Part shown: positions 5,342 to 8,181 of the stretch, piece by piece
Layout: each line of letters begins with the position of its first letter
Numbering within the stretch: position 1 is the stretch's first letter
Notes under the pieces: model-generated
Database searches by the model: none
What the model was told of the DNA's origin: nothing
What the model saw: only the letters and a program-made list of their open reading frames with translations
Position numbers and translations under genes: made by a program
Source: Candidatus Desantisbacteria bacterium CG1_02_49_89
Lineage (GTDB): Bacteria; Desantisbacteria; UBA1551
Length of the DNA stretch: 8,181 bases
Reading direction: 5' to 3'
NCBI GenBank assembly: GCA_001871075.1
Contig: MNUP01000105.1
Coordinates: 1-8,181 of the forward strand

Positions 5342-6562
5342 TCAGTTTGTCCTTCGTTTTTCTTCAAGCATCCTGTAAACTGAGTCCGGTATTTTGATGT
5401 CGCCCAGCACCGACGGATATGGCTGGCCCGGGATATTCCTGTCCTTAGGGTCAGGTGACCAGCGATCGTTCTCGTATTTCTTCCTTACTTCTTCCTTCCT
5501 GAAATCAGGGACTTCCACCGGCGTGCTGTTGTTCAACGCTGAGCGGAAACCAAGTATCCCCGGAAGGGTCATATCCATTGCGCGATAGACGTCAATGGGC
5601 GATCTTTTGTTGTTGAGGGCGGCATCCACAAATTCCCAGATCACGAAAAAGTCCCCGCCGCCGTGCCCGTATTTCGCCGCCTCTTCCGTGTATTTCCTGA
5701 AAAGCGGAACATAGCTTTTCTCCTCGTCTTTCCCGCCCACATTCCTTAAAAAAAGATTCAATGTGTCCGTATCCCTCCAGCGATTGTTTTCCATCGCACC
5801 TTTCAGCCCGTGCACGCGGTACCATATTGAATCGTGCGGGCCGAACGACCAGGGAATAACCCTTGTTATGGCATCATTATTCATTTTGCACATAATAACA
5901 GAACCGTCATCACCTCTCCTGCCCCATTCCCTTGAGATCTTGTTCGGGATGATAAATCCATTCACGCTTACAGGCCGGGTCCCGGTTATCATAACAATTG
6001 GGCCCAGCGAGTGGGTGCAGTAATAAGTTGAAGGTATCCAGTTCCTCCAGTGGTCAGGGCCGTTCGTAAGCAAATGCGTTATTTCCCTTGTATCGTGCAC
6101 GTATTCACACTCCCCATACCTGTATTCGCCTATCACTCCTTCCTCGTAAAGCCTTCTCATTTCCTGCGTGTAGGAAAAATAGCAGTAATTCTCCGAGAAC
6201 ATGTAGAGTTTTTTCGACTTCTCCACTGCCCTGCAAAGCTCAACTCCCTCTGCAAGCGTTTTGCAGGCAATAACCTCGGAAATAACGTGCTTTCCCGCGT
6301 TCAGCGCCTTTACTGCCTGGGGAGCGTGGTCTGTGCAGTAACTGCATAGCATTACCGCGTCCATATCGTGCTTTAAAAATTTGGCGTAATCCTTGTATCC
6401 GGTCACGTCTTTCCTGTTTCCGATGAAGTTCTTCAGGACGCCTTCATCGAAATCACACACAGCAACTGTCTTTGAATTGGGATTTGAGTCAAAAAGGCCA
6501 GCGAACCCCGCGCCCCGGCGTAATCCTATCACACCGACCTTTAGTTTCTTGCTTTCCGCCAT
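5342..6562 (-). CDS. Gfo/Idh/MocA family protein, GH109-like (NAD-dependent glycosidase type)
   Basis: The 406-residue product has an N-terminal Rossmann domain (KVGVIGLRRGAGF, 8-20; CDFDE acidic end of strand 2 at 36-40) and a Gfo/Idh C-terminal domain. The EKP lysine motif is replaced by SEVIACKTL (95-103), so the usual catalytic Lys is missing. In its place are two motifs I associate with family GH109 alpha-N-acetylgalactosaminidases: YCTHSLGP (181-188, His184) and YGHGGGDFFVIWEFVDA (298-314, His300 and Asp304). GH109 enzymes use bound NAD in an oxidation-elimination mechanism to cleave glycosides. Hydrolysis of a glycoside is thus inferred; the substrate is not. No signal peptide is seen, so it acts in the cytoplasm on imported material. 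A strong ribosome binding site, GGAGG at 6567-6571, fixes the start. It follows a URO-D-fold gene. Confidence 0.87.
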   Translation of the reverse strand: MAESKKLKVGVIGLRRGAGFAGLFDSNPNSKTVAVCDFDEGVLKNFIGNRKDVTGYKDYAKFLKHDMDAVMLCSYCTDHAPQAVKALNAGKHVISEVIACKTLAEGVELCRAVEKSKKLYMFSENYCYFSYTQEMRRLYEEGVIGEYRYGECEYVHDTREITHLLTNGPDHWRNWIPSTYYCTHSLGPIVMITGTRPVSVNGFIIPNKISREWGRRGDDGSVIMCKMNNDAITRVIPWSFGPHDSIWYRVHGLKGAMENNRWRDTDTLNLFLRNVGGKDEEKSYVPLFRKYTEEAAKYGHGGGDFFVIWEFVDAALNNKRSPIDVYRAMDMTLPGILGFRSALNNSTPVEVPDFRKEEVRKKYENDRWSPDPKDRNIPGQPYPSVLGDIKIPDSVYRMLEEKRRTN

Positions 6563-6609
6563 TTTGCCTCCGGTTAGTTATAATAGTCCATGGTCGACAG
6601 TCCACAGTA

Positions 6610-6645
6610 GTTTACAAAGTTTACATAGTTTGCAGAGTTTACAGA
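6610..6645. repeat. 9-bp tandem repeat, four units (GTTTACAAA type)
   Basis: GTTTACAAA (6610-6618), GTTTACATA (6619-6627), GTTTGCAGA (6628-6636) and GTTTACAGA (6637-6645) run in tandem. This lies in the 274-base gap 6563-6836, which also contains ATTCGTG repeats and a double hairpin but no gene I can support. Confidence 0.85.
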
Positions 6646-6773
6646 GTATAAATTCGTGCAATTCGTCGTTTATCGATGTAACCCACAAAGAATGTTGCGA
6701 AGCAAACAATTCGTGCTAATTCGTGGTTGCAAAGGTAGTTGTCAGTAAAAGCCAAGCATCTATATGGTAGTCT

Positions 6774-6805
6774 CCCGCCACTTCGGCGGGTCGCCGATGA
6801 GGCGA
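6774..6805. repeat. Double-hairpin element after the first URO-D-fold gene
   Basis: CCCGCC (6774-6779) pairs with GGCGGG (6785-6790), immediately followed by TCGCC (6791-6795) pairing with GGCGA (6801-6805). It matches the element at 5211-5244 in layout and stem sequence, and shares 14 flanking bases, inverted, with the one at 4409-4466. TCTCCGTG / TCTCTGTG repeats (6811-6826) follow. Confidence 0.75.
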
Positions 6806-6836
6806 CTGTGTCTCCGTGTCTCTGTGGTGTATCTTT

Positions 6837-7928
6837 TCAGCGAATTTTGGACCATTCTTTTACTTTTTCAAGCAGGTCCTTCGCTTCCTGCTCGGACGCG
6901 CACCAGGTAGCAATGAAAAGGCCCTTTGCTGATAAATTTTTAAGAGCTTCCTCTACTTCGTTCGGAGCGATGGAAATATGCAGGTTCTTGCCGCGCGACT
7001 GGACGGTTTTCAGGACATCCATATAATATAATGGGCTTGGCTTGCCTGCGCCGGGCAGGATCTGAAGCGCTTTCAGGCGTTTAAGGCCGCAGAGCATAGG
7101 GACATGCTTAAAAGCGCCGATGCCATCAACGTGATAGATCGCGTAATCAAGGAATTCAAGTTGTTTTTCAAGAGCGGGAATAAATATCCTCTCAAACATA
7201 TCCGTGGATATCATATAGGAAAGATCGTTCTGCACAGCGTAAAATTTCCCCGGAGCCCACAAATCGAACCAGCACGTGGAACCATTGTCAGAAGAACCCT
7301 TGATGATCCCGTAAAACTTTTTATAGACGTGAATCCACGTATCCATAAGGAAAAGCTCTGCGTCAAGGACTTTTTCGGGACAGTCGCAGAGATCATAAAG
7401 GAGCCTGTCTGCCCCGCGCAAAGAAGAAAGCGTATCCCCGGTGCCGCCAAACGCGCCGATACAGGATATTGCTTTGCCTTTGGCGTCCATAGCTCCCCTG
7501 CCGAGAGCATCCAGCGTGAATTTCCACCAGCGCCCTTCAGGATCTATGCGTAACTTGTGAATATCCCAATCATCACCCGTAAGAACCGGCTCATGCCATC
7601 CCGTATGAAGGTCAAGGGTAAGAGGACACCCAAGAAATGTGGGAATGTCGGCATGCCCCGGATGCCCGCCCTCGCCGTGCCATATCGGAAATGCCTCCCC
7701 GCCGAAAAAGGTGCGGGATAAAGCATATTCGTTCCATTCCCTGATATAACCGGGATCGCTCCATTTGACAACCGGATCCTGCGGCTCTGCCGGCGGAGGC
7801 TCTTTACCGGCTTTTTCAAGAGGCGCTGTCACAGAGATCGCGCATCTGCCGAAATATTCGCCTTTCCACCACGCGCGGTAGTGTTCTTTCGCCTCTTCCC
7901 AGTCTTTTTTATATTTTAATGCACTCAT
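6837..7928 (-). CDS. URO-D-fold (uroporphyrinogen decarboxylase / methyltransferase-like) protein
   Basis: The 363-residue product looks like a divergent, complete member of the URO-D superfamily. Supporting features are the overall length, an aromatic N-terminal segment (HYRAWWKGEYFGRCAISV, 16-33), DLWAPGKFYAVQNDLSYMIS (222-241) as found in the strand before the active-site histidine, and YHVDGIGAFKHVPML (265-279), where His266-x-Asp-Gly matches the HCDG of the second URO-D-fold gene in this window. The tail resembles barrel strands 7-8 (NLHISIAPNEVEEAL, GLFIATWCASEQEA). Heme synthesis is unlikely, since the N-terminal substrate-binding signature is missing. A transferase or lyase acting with the neighbouring Gfo/Idh proteins is more likely, but the reaction is unknown. 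The start has no clear ribosome binding site; the ATG is preceded by a GTGATTAC repeat and an A-rich stretch. Confidence 0.75.
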   Translation of the reverse strand: MSALKYKKDWEEAKEHYRAWWKGEYFGRCAISVTAPLEKAGKEPPPAEPQDPVVKWSDPGYIREWNEYALSRTFFGGEAFPIWHGEGGHPGHADIPTFLGCPLTLDLHTGWHEPVLTGDDWDIHKLRIDPEGRWWKFTLDALGRGAMDAKGKAISCIGAFGGTGDTLSSLRGADRLLYDLCDCPEKVLDAELFLMDTWIHVYKKFYGIIKGSSDNGSTCWFDLWAPGKFYAVQNDLSYMISTDMFERIFIPALEKQLEFLDYAIYHVDGIGAFKHVPMLCGLKRLKALQILPGAGKPSPLYYMDVLKTVQSRGKNLHISIAPNEVEEALKNLSAKGLFIATWCASEQEAKDLLEKVKEWSKIR

Positions 7929-7936
7929 TTTTATTT

Positions 7937-7977
7937 GTGATTACGGTGATTACAAACTAACCACAGAGGACACAGAG
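7937..7977. repeat. GTGATTAC and CACAGAG repeats upstream of the URO-D-fold gene
   Basis: GTGATTAC appears at 7937-7944 and 7946-7953, then CACAGAG at 7962-7968 and 7971-7977. On the minus strand this gives AATCACCGTAATCA just before the start codon of the gene at 7928, as AATCACTGTAATCA does before the gene at 3081. Confidence 0.75.
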
Positions 7978-7995
7978 AATTTTTTGGCTTTAAAC

Positions 7996-8165
7996 CTAGT
8001 GTAGTGTCTCTAACAGATCTTTACATTTGGGCTGTCATTGCGAGGAGTGTTAACGACGAAGCAATCTCGACCTAAAAATCGAGATTGCCACGCTCCCTTT
8101 GGTCGCTCGCAATGACAACTCAAAGCAGAATCAAATGTCAAGGGATTTATGCGACACCATACTAG
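7996..8165. mobile_element. CTAG-bounded miniature inverted-repeat element (MITE-like)
   Basis: The two 34-base ends, 7996-8029 and 8132-8165, are imperfect inverted repeats matching at 24 positions, with both outermost ends reading CTAG. The core is a large palindrome (8033-8117). The element is about 170 bases long and has no open reading frame, as expected of a non-autonomous element moved by a transposase elsewhere. Insertion at CTAG with TA duplication is a known habit of the IS630/Tc1 group, so mobilisation by such an element is the natural inference. Confidence 0.6.
8033..8117. repeat. GTCATTGCGAG palindromic repeat
   Basis: Outer arms TGTCATTGCGAG (8033-8044) and CTCGCAATGACA (8106-8117) form a 12-bp perfect stem. 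Inner arms GCAATCTCGA (8061-8070) and TCGAGATTGC (8079-8088) form a 10-bp perfect stem around an 8-base loop. This sequence type is a familiar dispersed repeat in many bacterial genomes; its function is not established. Confidence 0.85.
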
Positions 8166-8181
8166 TGTGGTGTCTCTAACA
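8162..8181. repeat. Start of a second CTAG element, cut by the window edge
   Basis: These 20 bases repeat 7996-8015 directly with one mismatch. They begin at the same CTAG that closes the first element, so a second copy or the end of a full-length insertion sequence probably starts here and continues off the right edge. Confidence 0.6.

Noticed and set aside
7104-7553. 149-codon plus-strand open frame
   Set aside because: It lies entirely opposite the URO-D-fold gene and shows no domain; a shadow frame.

Overview
The window looks like a piece of an uncultured bacterial genome, the kind recovered from metagenomes. All supported genes lie on the minus strand, so transcription runs from right to left. 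The gaps between genes are packed with short tandem repeats, hairpin elements and a CTAG-bounded miniature element. No taxonomic marker gene is present. The mix of URO-D-fold and Gfo/Idh/MocA proteins with such repeat-rich gaps would suit Omnitrophota, Planctomycetota or Lentisphaerota-like lineages, but that is only a guess.

Layout in transcription order: (1) a URO-D-fold protein (7928-6837); (2) a Gfo/Idh/MocA-family protein whose motifs fit the NAD-dependent glycosidases of family GH109 better than ordinary dehydrogenases (6562-5342); (3) a GNAT acetyltransferase (5171-4623); (4) a second URO-D-fold protein (4352-3231), split by an in-frame TAG; (5) a canonical Gfo/Idh/MocA dehydrogenase (3081-1930); (6) an ORF6N-domain DNA-binding protein (1858-1337); (7) an AT-rich unit in which a signal-peptide ORF (1248-1123) ends in TAG immediately before the ATG of a HEAT-repeat protein (1122-364), followed by a clear intrinsic terminator (about 268-300). 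The left 260 bases hold repeats and perhaps a transposase remnant.

Genes 1-5 read as an accessory catabolic neighbourhood: two URO-D-fold/Gfo-Idh pairs plus an acetyltransferase. A role in processing a sugar, or a methylated or aminated sugar, is plausible but inferred. Genes 6-7 look like unrelated accessory cargo.

The most notable points are two genes in 3.2 kb whose coding sense runs straight through an in-frame TAG, the doubled URO-D/Gfo-Idh pairing, repeated double-hairpin elements in three gaps, an 8-bp tandem repeat inside a dehydrogenase gene, and a CTAG-bounded miniature inverted-repeat element at the right edge with a second copy starting directly against it.
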